Shown: positions 43,510 to 52,190 of the stretch, piece by piece | How the letters are laid out: every line of letters starts with the position of its first letter | Numbering within the stretch: the stretch's first letter is position 1 | From: Roseomonas alba | GTDB lineage: Bacteria > Pseudomonadota > Alphaproteobacteria > Acetobacterales > Acetobacteraceae | Length of the DNA: 64,000 nucleotides | Direction of reading: 5' to 3' | Assembly (NCBI RefSeq): GCF_019430885.1 | Contig: NZ_JAHYBZ010000005.1 | Coordinates: 1-64,000 of the forward strand | Program-made: the position numbers and the translations under genes | The notes under the pieces: generated by a model | The model's database searches: none | The model's input: only the letters and a program-made list of their open reading frames with translations | What the model was told of the DNA's origin: nothing

Positions 43510-44484
43510 ATGCCGAGCACACCGCGCCGGCCCCTGTCCGAGACGCAGCGCTTCTCGCTCGCCAGCCGCGTCGCCGGGCTCGATCAGCGGCGATTGCTCT
43601 ACCTGCATCAGGCGGTGGCCGCGGGCTCCGTGCGCGGCGGAGCGGAACGGCTCGGCGTCAGCGCCTCCGCGCTCAGCCGGCAGATCGCGCGCATGGAGGG
43701 GGAGCTCGGCATGGCGCTGCTCGAACGCCATGGGCGCGGCGTGCGGCCGACCGAGGCGGGCGCGCTGCTCGACGAGTATTTCGCCGAGCAGCGCGCGCGG
43801 CTCGACGGCGTCATCGCGCAGCTCCAGGAGATCACGGGCGCGCGGCGCGGCCAGGTCTCGGTCGGCCTGGGCGAGGGCTTCCTCTGGCATGTGATGGGCG
43901 AACCGCTGCGCAGCTTCGTGGATGCGCATCCGCAGCTCCATGTGAATCTCCAGGTGGGCAGCACGGATCAGCTCGTCGCGCAGCTTCTCGACGACACCAT
44001 CCAGATGGCGCTGATGTTCAACCCGCCGCCGGATGCGCAACTGCAATCCCACGCCGCGCGGCGACATCCGATGCGTATCTTCGTACGGCCGGGCCATCCG
44101 CTGGCACAGCTCGGCCGGCGGGTGAACCTGGCGGATCTCAAGAAGCACCGGCTCGGGCTGCTGCCGGGCAGCTATGGGGTGCGCCAGGTGCTGCTCTCGG
44201 CCGAGCATGGCGATCGCGTGCGACTGGTGCCGCAGCTCCTGACCAATTCGGCGCGCGCGCTGCTGCATTTCGTCGAGCACTGGAACGGCGTGATCATCAC
44301 CGCCGCCTTCGCCGCCGCGCGGGAGGTCGAGGAAGGCAAGGTCCTGGCGCTGGAGGCCGAGCCGCCGCTGCTCGAGGGCGGCGAGGCGCACCTCGTCACC
44401 CGGCGGGGCCGCCGCCTGTCGCCTGCCGCGCAGCAATTGCTGCGGCACCTGCGCAGCAAGGTCGCGATCGTGCGGCGGGCGTGA
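43510..44484 (+). CDS. LysR family transcriptional regulator
   Basis: 324 residues. The N-terminal winged helix reads YLHQAVAAGSVRGGAERLGVSASALSRQIARME, and a periplasmic-binding-like effector domain begins near residue 115 (GQVSVGLGEGFLWHV). ATG 43510 has GGAG upstream; a longer frame adds 51 codons with no coding character. It is divergent from the LLM monooxygenase/Bug pair and probably controls it in response to its substrate. The next gene on the other strand ends only 3 bp away. Confidence 0.88.
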   Translation: MPSTPRRPLSETQRFSLASRVAGLDQRRLLYLHQAVAAGSVRGGAERLGVSASALSRQIARMEGELGMALLERHGRGVRPTEAGALLDEYFAEQRARLDGVIAQLQEITGARRGQVSVGLGEGFLWHVMGEPLRSFVDAHPQLHVNLQVGSTDQLVAQLLDDTIQMALMFNPPPDAQLQSHAARRHPMRIFVRPGHPLAQLGRRVNLADLKKHRLGLLPGSYGVRQVLLSAEHGDRVRLVPQLLTNSARALLHFVEHWNGVIITAAFAAAREVEEGKVLALEAEPPLLEGGEAHLVTRRGRRLSPAAQQLLRHLRSKVAIVRRA

Positions 44485-44487
44485 CGC

Positions 44488-45912
44488 TCAGAGGTCGGGC
44501 ATCGCGTCCGCGGCCTTCGCCAGATTCAGCACGCCGTAGCCGGTCCGTTCCTGCCAGCCCGCGGGGCCCTCGGGCTGCCCGGCCGTGTGCCAAAGCGTCT
44601 CCTTCAGCATCGTGGGATCGACCACCGCGCTCGGCCAACGGGTCCGCAACTGGGCCACGGCGCCGGCGGCCAGCCCGCAGGCCGCCGAGGTTCCAGTGTT
44701 CGGCGTGAAGCCTTCGCCATCCTCGAACTGGCTCGGCGCGGACAGGTCGGGCTTGTCATGCGCCAGCCCTGCTATCCCCGGCCCTGGCCCCGAATAGCCG
44801 AGCCAGATCCCGTCCGTGCGCACGGCGCCCACCGTCAGGACTTCGGGAGAGGCGTTCGCGCCGTTGATGCTCCGACCCGGTCCCGTATAGGCGGGGTTGC
44901 AGCGGGAATTCGGACAGAACGGCCCGCAATTCCCGGCCGCGAAGACGATATCGGCGCTGAGGGCGGCCAGATCCCGCAGGACCGCCGCCACCGGATGATC
45001 CGGATTGTCCGCGTAGCCGAGCCCAGGCAGTTCCGGCTCGGGGTCGAAGACGCCCCAGGCATTGCAGATGACCCAGCTCGTCCGCGGCAGCAGTCTCGCT
45101 TCCTCCTTCTTCTGCCATTCCGCGATCGTCCCGCATATCTGATGAAAGGCGGCGACGACGGAAGCCAGGAACACCGGCAATTGCGTGATCCCGTCGGGAA
45201 TGGCAGGGCAGTCGAGTAGCCGCACCCCGGGCGCGATGGCGCGCGCATTCCGCGCGACCATGGCGCCATGCCCGATGATCGGCATGCCGGGCTGACGCAG
45301 CGGACCCTGCGGATGCGCCGGATCCTCGAGCACCGGCCAGCCCTTCAGGCCAGCCGGCGGCAGCATCGCGACCGGCAGGCCGGTATCCACCATGACGAGG
45401 TGCACCGCTTCCATGCCCGGCAGCCCCAGCACTGGCATGCTGTCCGGTGCCGCGTGCATCGCCCGCAATGCGGCGGCCCGGTCGCCGAACAGGCCATCGG
45501 GTGATTCGCTCGGACACCAGTGCGACCGGGACTCATCGGACGCGTCGACGACCAGGTCGACCCCGATGCTCGCCCCCCGCCCGAAGGCCGGCACCAGGCT
45601 CTGCCTGAGCTGCTCGGCCGCGACCCGTGCCGCCTCGCCCTCGCCGGTCATCTGCAGGCTGCACACCAGGCGGCTGCGCAGCGCGTCACGGTCGATGTCG
45701 ATCCCCTCCGGTGGCGGGACGTTCGAAGGCAGGGCCACGACCCGGAACGCCGTGGCATGCGGCAGCAGCAGATTCTCGCGTTCGAGGCCCTGGCGGATCT
45801 GGGCTTTGAGCTGCGTTTCCACCGCGCCGAAATCCCAGCTTTCGTAGCTGCGCAGCAGCGTGTCCCAGGGCGGCACCACCAAGATCAGCCGGGGCATGTC
45901 CTGGTCCGCCAT
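44488..45912 (-). CDS. Subtilisin-like (S8) serine peptidase, no signal peptide
   Basis: 474 residues. The catalytic triad is Asp176 (MVDTGLP), His215 (GHGAMVARN) and Ser409 (NTGTSAACGLAAG), with oxyanion Asn328 (FAAGNCGPF). The N-terminal 165 residues (starting RLILVVPPWDTLLRSYESW) do not look like a classical S8 propeptide and have no signal sequence, so a cytosolic role or unusual export is implied. A Cys cluster lies at residues 329-338 (NCGPFCPNSRC). ATG 45912 has GGAGG upstream. It is divergent from the cyclase gene across 130 bp. Confidence 0.85.
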   Translation of the reverse strand: MADQDMPRLILVVPPWDTLLRSYESWDFGAVETQLKAQIRQGLERENLLLPHATAFRVVALPSNVPPPEGIDIDRDALRSRLVCSLQMTGEGEAARVAAEQLRQSLVPAFGRGASIGVDLVVDASDESRSHWCPSESPDGLFGDRAAALRAMHAAPDSMPVLGLPGMEAVHLVMVDTGLPVAMLPPAGLKGWPVLEDPAHPQGPLRQPGMPIIGHGAMVARNARAIAPGVRLLDCPAIPDGITQLPVFLASVVAAFHQICGTIAEWQKKEEARLLPRTSWVICNAWGVFDPEPELPGLGYADNPDHPVAAVLRDLAALSADIVFAAGNCGPFCPNSRCNPAYTGPGRSINGANASPEVLTVGAVRTDGIWLGYSGPGPGIAGLAHDKPDLSAPSQFEDGEGFTPNTGTSAACGLAAGAVAQLRTRWPSAVVDPTMLKETLWHTAGQPEGPAGWQERTGYGVLNLAKAADAMPDL

Positions 45913-46042
45913 CGTCGCCTCCGCCATAACGGATCGCCATCGCAATCAAATATGTAGCATCGCCGCGATGGCGACGCCATGATCCTGTCGCGCGGCGTAT
46001 CCCCGTCGTGCATTCTCGCGGCCATCGGCGCGTGTTGCTGCC

Positions 46043-47848
46043 ATGATGCAGGATACGGCATTGGTTCGGAGCAGAAGCGACGCCACCGAGGGCCGGCGGC
46101 GTGGTGCCGCGATCGCCTTCGCGGATGTGGTCGGATACTCGACGCTGATGGCAGCGGACGAGGCCGGTACCTATCGCCGCTGGATGACCGTGCTGCACGA
46201 TTTGATCGAACCGGAGACCGCCCGGCATGGCGGGCGCATCGTCGATCTCGCCGGCGATGGCGTGCTCGCGGAATTTCCCCGCGCGCCCGATGCCCTGTCC
46301 TGGGCGCGGCAGGTCCAGCGCGGCGTGCGCGCCAGGCTCGAAGGCGACGATGGCGGCGATGCCGTGCCGATCGCGCTGCGCATCGGCCTGCATGAAGGCG
46401 AGGTCTATGAGAGCGGCGCGAACATCTTCGGCGATGCGGTGAATTTCGCCGCGCGGCTCCAGGCCCATGCCGCCCCCGGCGGCATCGTGGTGTCGGAGAG
46501 AATGCGCGCGGCGCTGGGCGATGCGACACCGGATCTCGAACTGCGCGACCTCGGCTATGTCGATCTCAAGGGATTCGAGCGGCGCGCGCATCTCTTCACC
46601 ATCGAGACCGACCTGGTGCCGGTGACGACGCCGCTGCACCCGCCGGGCGGATTGCCCTCCATCGCCGTGCTGCCGCTGTTCGAACAGGGCGGCGATCCCG
46701 ATCGCGCCTATTTCGCCGACGGCGTCGTCGAGGACATCGCGCTCTCCCTCGCCGGGCTGCATGAGCTCTTCGTCGTCTCCACCGCCTCCTCCGCCATGTT
46801 CCGCGGCCGCCTGGCCGACCCGCGCGAGGCGGGGCGGGCGCTCGGCGTCGGCTATGTGCTGTTCGGCCGGATCACCCGGATGCCGGACGGTGGCTACGGC
46901 ATCGCGATGCAGCTCTGCGACACGCGCAGCGGCGCGACGCTGTGGGGCGAACGCCTGCGCGCCCCGCGCAGCGACATCTTCGAGGTGCAGGATGAGATCG
47001 TGCGCCAGGTCGTCGCCGGCCTCGCCCCGCAGGTGCGCACGGCGGAACTGCAACGGGCGATGCGCAAGCGACCGGAGAGCCAAACGGCCTATGACCGCAT
47101 GCTCCGCGCGCTGCATGTCATCGCCAGCGCCGACCGCGACACCTTCGACGGCGCGCGCCGCCACCTTGCCGAGGCGATGGAGGAGGAGCCGGGCTTCGCA
47201 TCGCCCTTCGCCTGGGCGGCGCGCTGGCACAGCGTGCGCATCGGCCGCGGCTGGTCGAGCGATGTGGCGACGGATTCGGCGCAGGCGCTTGACCTCGCCA
47301 CGCGCGCGGCGGCGCTCGACCGATCGAACGCGCTGGCCCTGGCGACGCTCGGGCATCTCAAGGCCTTCCTGCTGCATGATTGCGACGCGGCGATGGAGTG
47401 CTTCGAGGAAGCCCTGGCAGCCTGTCCGAACCATGCGCTGGCCTGGACGCTGTCGAGCGGCACGCTGAGCTATCTCGGTCGCGGCCCCCAGGCGGTGCGG
47501 CATGCCGAGCGGGGGCTTCGCCTGTCGCCGCGCGATCCGATGCGCTACGCGCAACTCATGTTCCTCGCCATCGCGCAATATGCGAGCGGCGACCATGTCG
47601 AGGCCGTGCGCTCGATCCGGCGTTCAGCATCGGAAAACCCGATGCATGGGGCGACGCTGATGGTGCTGGCGGCGTCGCTCGCCGCCACCGGCAGGATCGA
47701 GGAAGCCCGGCAGGTCGGCGCGCGCTTCCGCGCGCTGCAGCCGGACTTCTCGCTTGCGCTCTACGTCAGCAGGCGCATGCCGTTCCGCGACCCCGCCCTG
47801 CGCGAGGGCTTCCTTGCCCATCTGCGCGCCGCCGGGCTGCCGGAGTGA
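46043..47848 (+). CDS. Class III nucleotide cyclase with TolB-like and TPR domains
   Basis: 601 residues. Cyclase domain residues 20-180: metal Asp28 (AFADVVGYS), Asp72 (AGDGVLAEF), and transition-state Asn134/Arg138 (GDAVNFAARL). The purine-reading Lys seen as VKxxGDG in relatives is Asp68 here. Residues 205-330 form a TolB/FlgO-like domain (SIAVLPLFEQGGDPDRAYFADGVVEDIA), and residues 340-590 are TPR-like helices. This multidomain cyclase is common in alphaproteobacteria; cAMP output is assumed, not shown. The start is ATG 46043, divergent from the subtilase, and the PAP2 gene follows by 46 bp. Confidence 0.85.
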   Translation: MMQDTALVRSRSDATEGRRRGAAIAFADVVGYSTLMAADEAGTYRRWMTVLHDLIEPETARHGGRIVDLAGDGVLAEFPRAPDALSWARQVQRGVRARLEGDDGGDAVPIALRIGLHEGEVYESGANIFGDAVNFAARLQAHAAPGGIVVSERMRAALGDATPDLELRDLGYVDLKGFERRAHLFTIETDLVPVTTPLHPPGGLPSIAVLPLFEQGGDPDRAYFADGVVEDIALSLAGLHELFVVSTASSAMFRGRLADPREAGRALGVGYVLFGRITRMPDGGYGIAMQLCDTRSGATLWGERLRAPRSDIFEVQDEIVRQVVAGLAPQVRTAELQRAMRKRPESQTAYDRMLRALHVIASADRDTFDGARRHLAEAMEEEPGFASPFAWAARWHSVRIGRGWSSDVATDSAQALDLATRAAALDRSNALALATLGHLKAFLLHDCDAAMECFEEALAACPNHALAWTLSSGTLSYLGRGPQAVRHAERGLRLSPRDPMRYAQLMFLAIAQYASGDHVEAVRSIRRSASENPMHGATLMVLAASLAATGRIEEARQVGARFRALQPDFSLALYVSRRMPFRDPALREGFLAHLRAAGLPE

Positions 47849-47894
47849 CGCGTCGCCGCCAGCCGGCGGCGAGCTGTTCGGGAGGAGTTGTGGC

Positions 47895-48929
47895 ATGGCT
47901 CAGGCAATGGCCTTCGGCCCGATGGATGGCGTTGACGGAGTCGACGGCGTGGATGGAGTGGAAGGGCTCGACACGCTCGGCGGCGGTCCGCGACAGGCGG
48001 TGTTCCGCCCCTTGGGACTCGCACCCGAATTCGTGCGGCGCGCGAACGAGGTGGACTATCGCTCGCATCGCTGGCCGCCGCGGCCGCCGAATGTGCCCTG
48101 GCCGCCGCCGATCGGATCGCTACCGGGTGCCTGGCCCACCGCCCCGGGCGGCATAGCCCGGCGGCTGGCGGATTTCACGCCGGACAATTCCTCACTGCTG
48201 GTGCTGGCGGAATTCGTCCAGCTGAAGGACGCCCAGAACCGCGACGCATGGGCGCGGCTGATGGCGTCGAACGACATGGCGAACGACATCGCCGCGCATG
48301 GCGGCGTGCCGGCCGAGCTGGATGAGCTGCGCCGCCTCGCGCAGTATCGCGGCGGGGTGATGGCGGAGGCGCTCGCGCAGCGCAACGGCATCATCGGCTA
48401 TTTCCGTGGGCTTCTGCAGTTCAACCTCGCGACGCATCCCTATACCTACCACCTCGCCGCGGCGGCACTGCGCGTCGGGCAGTTCCTCTGCATGCACTAC
48501 AAGGGGCAGTTCAACCGGCCGCGTCCGAACCGGCTCGATCCGAGCGTGATGTCGCCGATCGATCCGCCGGGGCATTCCTCCTATCCCAGCGGTCATTCGC
48601 TGCAATCCTTCCTGATCGCGCGCTGCCTGGAACAGGTGGTGCCGACCGCGGTGGGGACCGGTCTCGCCACGAGCCCCTACATGCTGTTGGCGGAGCGGAT
48701 CGCGAAGCTGCGCGAGGTGCTCGGCGTCCACTACCCGAGCGACACCACGGCCGGGCGCCGTGTCGCGGGGACTGCATTTCCACTGCTGATGCGCTGTCCG
48801 CTCATTCGCGGCACGCCGGTCCTGGACACCCAGAACGTCCCGAACAACGAGGTCGGGCAGGTCGCCGGGCATCCGATCTACCACAATGGATGGTTCGGGC
48901 GGGCCCGGGAGGAATGGGAGCCACGATAG
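47895..48929 (+). CDS. PAP2 superfamily/vanadium haloperoxidase-like protein
   Basis: 344 residues with all PAP2/vanadate sites: Lys203 and Arg210 in KGQFNRPRP, Ser232-Gly233-His234 in YPSGHS, Arg273 and His279 in LREVLGVHYPSD. These residues hold either phosphate in acid phosphatases or vanadate in haloperoxidases. The lack of a signal peptide and membrane helices is like soluble haloperoxidases, but the choice is open. The N-terminus has a VDG tandem (GVDGVDGVDGVEG). ATG with GGAGGAG upstream. It lies 46 bp after the cyclase gene, same strand. Confidence 0.8.
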   Translation: MAQAMAFGPMDGVDGVDGVDGVEGLDTLGGGPRQAVFRPLGLAPEFVRRANEVDYRSHRWPPRPPNVPWPPPIGSLPGAWPTAPGGIARRLADFTPDNSSLLVLAEFVQLKDAQNRDAWARLMASNDMANDIAAHGGVPAELDELRRLAQYRGGVMAEALAQRNGIIGYFRGLLQFNLATHPYTYHLAAAALRVGQFLCMHYKGQFNRPRPNRLDPSVMSPIDPPGHSSYPSGHSLQSFLIARCLEQVVPTAVGTGLATSPYMLLAERIAKLREVLGVHYPSDTTAGRRVAGTAFPLLMRCPLIRGTPVLDTQNVPNNEVGQVAGHPIYHNGWFGRAREEWEPR

Positions 48930-49005
48930 GATACGGCCCGCTCTGCGGCATTGAAGCACCAGGCGGCGCGGCGCATGATTGCGCCTCCGTGCCGAGGTGC
49001 CGCAG

Positions 49006-49794
49006 ATGCAGGGCGAACGCGATCCCCCGGTCGCCACACCGAAGGCTTCCACGCCCGGGGATGGTCCTGGAGCGTCACGGCTCGAACGCCTCCGGCGCAT
49101 GCCCATCCTGCGCGATGCGGCGCCAGACGCCCTGGAGCGGGCTGCGGCCGCTGCGATGTGGCGGAGCTATGGCCCTGGCGGAATGATCCTGAATCTCGAC
49201 GATGCCTCGCGCGACGTCTGGTTCGTCGTGGAAGGCGTGGTGCGCATCCAGGTGCGCACGCCCGCCGGCCGCGAACTGATCCTGAGCGACATCAACGCGG
49301 GCGGGGTGTTCGGGGAGATCGCGGCCATTGATGGCGCGCCGCGCTCCGCCGGCGCGACGGCGCTGGTCCGCTCGCAGCTCTGCGCATTGCCCGCCGCGGC
49401 CTTCCTCGATTGTGCGTGCAGCACACCGGCCGCCAGCCTCGCGCTGCTGCGCACCGTCACGGCGATCCTGCGGCGTCAATCGAAGCGCCTGCTGGAACGC
49501 GAGACCCTGCCGGTCCGATTGCGGGTCCATGCGGAGCTGCTGCGCCTGTCCCGCCCACGCCTTGCGCGGTCCGCCGATGCGGGGCCGTCGGAGGAGCGCG
49601 TGGTAAGCCCGCCACCCCGCCAGCATGTCCTGGCCGCGCGGATCGGTGCGCGGCGGGAGGCAGTGTCGCGCGAACTCGCCGACCTCGTGCGGCAAGGCAC
49701 GATCGCGAAGGAGCGCGGCGCCATCGTCATCCGGCAGCCGGAGATCCTGCGCCGCGCCCTTGAGGCGGAGCTGGAAGCGGAGGCGGGTCTCTGA
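49006..49794 (+). CDS. Crp/Fnr family transcriptional regulator
   Basis: 262 residues. A cyclic-nucleotide-binding-like domain (about residues 30-150) has IQVRTPAGRELILSDINAGGVFGEIAAIDGAPRSA; the GEIAxxDGxPRSA stretch is the phosphate-binding cassette seen in cAMP-binding members. The winged helix has LAARIGARREAVSRELADLVRQG. The cassette makes cNMP sensing plausible, and a cyclase is encoded 1.2 kb upstream. ATG 49006 is used; a TTG 27 bp earlier is possible. It lies 76 bp after the PAP2 gene, same strand. Confidence 0.83.
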   Translation: MQGERDPPVATPKASTPGDGPGASRLERLRRMPILRDAAPDALERAAAAAMWRSYGPGGMILNLDDASRDVWFVVEGVVRIQVRTPAGRELILSDINAGGVFGEIAAIDGAPRSAGATALVRSQLCALPAAAFLDCACSTPAASLALLRTVTAILRRQSKRLLERETLPVRLRVHAELLRLSRPRLARSADAGPSEERVVSPPPRQHVLAARIGARREAVSRELADLVRQGTIAKERGAIVIRQPEILRRALEAELEAEAGL

Positions 49795-49863
49795 CGTGCC
49801 CGGCCGGGTTGCCGGCCGGGCACGGCATGCTGGTTGCCGCTGATCAAGGCCAGGTCACCGCAA

Positions 49864-50250
49864 TCACCGGCCCCCGGCGATCGGGGTCTCGGTGTAGACC
49901 ACCTCGGCGCTTTCGCCCGAGCCGACGAAGGTCGCCGTGCGGGTCGTGCGGACCTGCGGCGTCAGGGCGAAGGCGCTCTGCGGCAGGTCGAATCGGGAGG
50001 AGGTCTGCTCCATGTACATGACCTCGCTGCCCTCCCCCTGGCCGATCCAGGTCGCGACGAGCGGCGCCTTGTCCTGCGCGATGAGGCCGGCCGCGCTGCG
50101 CGCACGCGGATCGTTGGGGGAGACATAGGTGACCTCTGCGCCTTCGCCGCTGCCGGTGACAATGGCGACGCGATCCTGCGCGAGGACCGGACCACCGATG
50201 AGCGCACTCACGAGAGCCACGGAATGCACCACATGCTTCATGTTCGTCAT
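49864..50250 (-). CDS. Secreted protein of three tandem degenerate repeats
   Basis: 128 residues. The signal peptide ends near VLAQ (about residue 25). Three related units follow: VAIVTGSGEGAEVTYVSP, VATWIGQGEGSEVMYMEQ and TATFVGSGESAEVVYTET, each a G-x-GE-x-x-EV-x-Y core. It is likely a small beta-rich periplasmic protein. No family known to me. The ATG at 50250 has AGGAGAACTCCC upstream. It lies downstream of the nitrite operon on the same strand, after a 182-bp gap. Confidence 0.7.
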   Translation of the reverse strand: MTNMKHVVHSVALVSALIGGPVLAQDRVAIVTGSGEGAEVTYVSPNDPRARSAAGLIAQDKAPLVATWIGQGEGSEVMYMEQTSSRFDLPQSAFALTPQVRTTRTATFVGSGESAEVVYTETPIAGGR

Positions 50251-50432
50251 GGGAGTTCTCCTGTCCCGCCCGGCGACCATTCGCCGAAGCGACAGGAGGA
50301 GGATGCGTGCGCGGGCCGGCAGAATCGGTGCCAATCCGCACAGAAATGCGCCGGGCCGCCGACGCCACGTCGCCACTGTGCGGAACGCCACAATTTCCGG
50401 GGAGGTCCGCCTCGTCGCGCTTCCGGCCCGGC

Positions 50433-52190
50433 TCAGCGCGCGGTCATCGCCGCAAGGATCAGCAGCGCGACGGCGAGGATGAAGCTGACGGCCTGCCAGA
50501 ACCGCACGGGGTTGCGCTCCAGCAGCGGGCGCGGCCGCCTGTCGAAGGCGGGATTCGGATGTCGCAGATCGTGCAGGAACTCTGACAGCACGTCGTGCCG
50601 CTGCTCCGGGTCGATCTGCATGGCCTTCGCGATGGCGCCGTCCACCCAGGCCGGCAGGTCGTCGCGCAGCAGGCGCGCCGGCACGGGGCGCAGCCGGGCC
50701 TGCGCGGCGGCGCTGCGGGCGCGCGGGATCTCCGCCGCATAGGGCAGTCGCCCCGTCAGCATCTGATAGGTGATGACGCCGAGCGAGAAGAGGTCGGACC
50801 GCTCCGTTCCCGGCTCGCCCAGGAAGTACTCCGGCGCGGCGTATTGCATCTCGCCCGGCACGACCTCCCCGCCCACCTCATCGAGCCCCGCGACCTGCGC
50901 GGCGCCGAAGTCGATGATGATGGCGGTGCCGTTCCCGTCCAGCAGGATGTTCTCGGGGCGCAGGTCACGGTGAAGGATTTCCCGCCTGTGCAGAGCCTGC
51001 AGGCCGCGACCGATCTGCGTGACGATGTCGCGCACGGCCTCGAGCGGCGGCCGCGGGTTGTCGCGCATCCATTGTGCCAGGGACTGGCCCGCGACGTAGG
51101 CGGTCGCGGCATAGAGCGCTGTCCGCGCATGCTGCGCGCCGGGCGGGCGCAGGACATGCGGGCTGTCCACGCGTCGCGCGATCCATTCCTCCAGCATCAG
51201 CCGGCGCGGGCCGGCGGGGTCGCCGCGTCCTTCCGTCGACGGCACCTTCACCGCAACCCGTTCACCAGTCACCTGATCCTCTGCCAGGTGAACATGGGAC
51301 CGGCTGCTCTCATGCAGCGACCGCAGGATGCGGTAGCCGTCCAGGACGGTGCCGGGCGGCAGGGGCGGTGGCAGCGGCACATCGTCCGACCGCGTGATGG
51401 CGGCCGCGGCGTCGCCGGCCGGAGCCCGATCCACACGCAGGATCTGCGCCGTCAGATTGTCCGGGCTGCCCTGGGCCAGTGCGGCCTCCACCAACCGGCG
51501 CGCCGTGCCGTCCAGATCGTCGCCCGCCTCGGCCAGGATCGCGGCCATGGCGCTTGGCGCCACATGCTCATGCACCCCATCGGTCGTGAGCAGGAACAGG
51601 TCGCCGGGGGCGATCGCCAGGGTGCGGTAGTCGATCTCCACCGCCCGCGACACACCGAGCGCACGGCCAAGATAGACGCTGCGGGCCGACACGGCGACGC
51701 GGTGATCCTCGGTCAGCGGTTCGAGGGCCGCGCCGGACAGGCGCGCAATGCGCGTGTCGCCGACATGGAAGATGTGGGCGGTCGCGGCCTTCAGCACCAG
51801 CACGCTCAGCGTGCAGACATAGCCGCACTCGGCATCGCCCCCGTGATCGCGCCCGCGCGTCTGCGCGTGCAGCCAGGCATTCGTCGCGGCGATCACCCGC
51901 CGCGCCGACGTCTTCACGCCCCAGCTTTCCGGCGTGCTGTAGTAATCGCTGAGAAAGGCCGCGACCGCGGATTCGCTCGCGATGTGGGAAACGCTGCTCG
52001 AGCTGATGCCGTCGGCGATCGCCGCGGCAATGCCCTTGGTGTGCAACAGCGGCGCCTCCGGAACCAGGACACCGTGGAAATCCTGATTCACGGGCTTGCG
52101 TCCGGCCGAGGAGAAGCCGCCGAGCGATACGCGCAGTCCGTCCTCGCCGCCGGTTGCGGCGAGGGGTGTCCGGTCTGTGGTGCGGCTCAC
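50433..52190 (-). CDS. Bifunctional PP2C phosphatase-Ser/Thr kinase, membrane-anchored
   Basis: 585 residues. PP2C domain residues 10-240: ADGISSS, VGDTRIARL, LTTDGV and GSPDNLTAQIL. Kinase domain about residues 270-535: Lys in VAVKVPS, HRDLRPENILLD, and DFGAAQ in place of a plain DFG. One membrane helix closes the protein (FWQAVSFILAVALLILAAM). The GTG start overlaps the nirC stop by four bases. Similar kinase genes sit beside nirB/nasA in other proteobacteria, so it likely regulates nitrite uptake or reduction by phosphorylation. The target is not known. Confidence 0.85.
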   Translation of the reverse strand: MSRTTDRTPLAATGGEDGLRVSLGGFSSAGRKPVNQDFHGVLVPEAPLLHTKGIAAAIADGISSSSVSHIASESAVAAFLSDYYSTPESWGVKTSARRVIAATNAWLHAQTRGRDHGGDAECGYVCTLSVLVLKAATAHIFHVGDTRIARLSGAALEPLTEDHRVAVSARSVYLGRALGVSRAVEIDYRTLAIAPGDLFLLTTDGVHEHVAPSAMAAILAEAGDDLDGTARRLVEAALAQGSPDNLTAQILRVDRAPAGDAAAAITRSDDVPLPPPLPPGTVLDGYRILRSLHESSRSHVHLAEDQVTGERVAVKVPSTEGRGDPAGPRRLMLEEWIARRVDSPHVLRPPGAQHARTALYAATAYVAGQSLAQWMRDNPRPPLEAVRDIVTQIGRGLQALHRREILHRDLRPENILLDGNGTAIIIDFGAAQVAGLDEVGGEVVPGEMQYAAPEYFLGEPGTERSDLFSLGVITYQMLTGRLPYAAEIPRARSAAAQARLRPVPARLLRDDLPAWVDGAIAKAMQIDPEQRHDVLSEFLHDLRHPNPAFDRRPRPLLERNPVRFWQAVSFILAVALLILAAMTAR

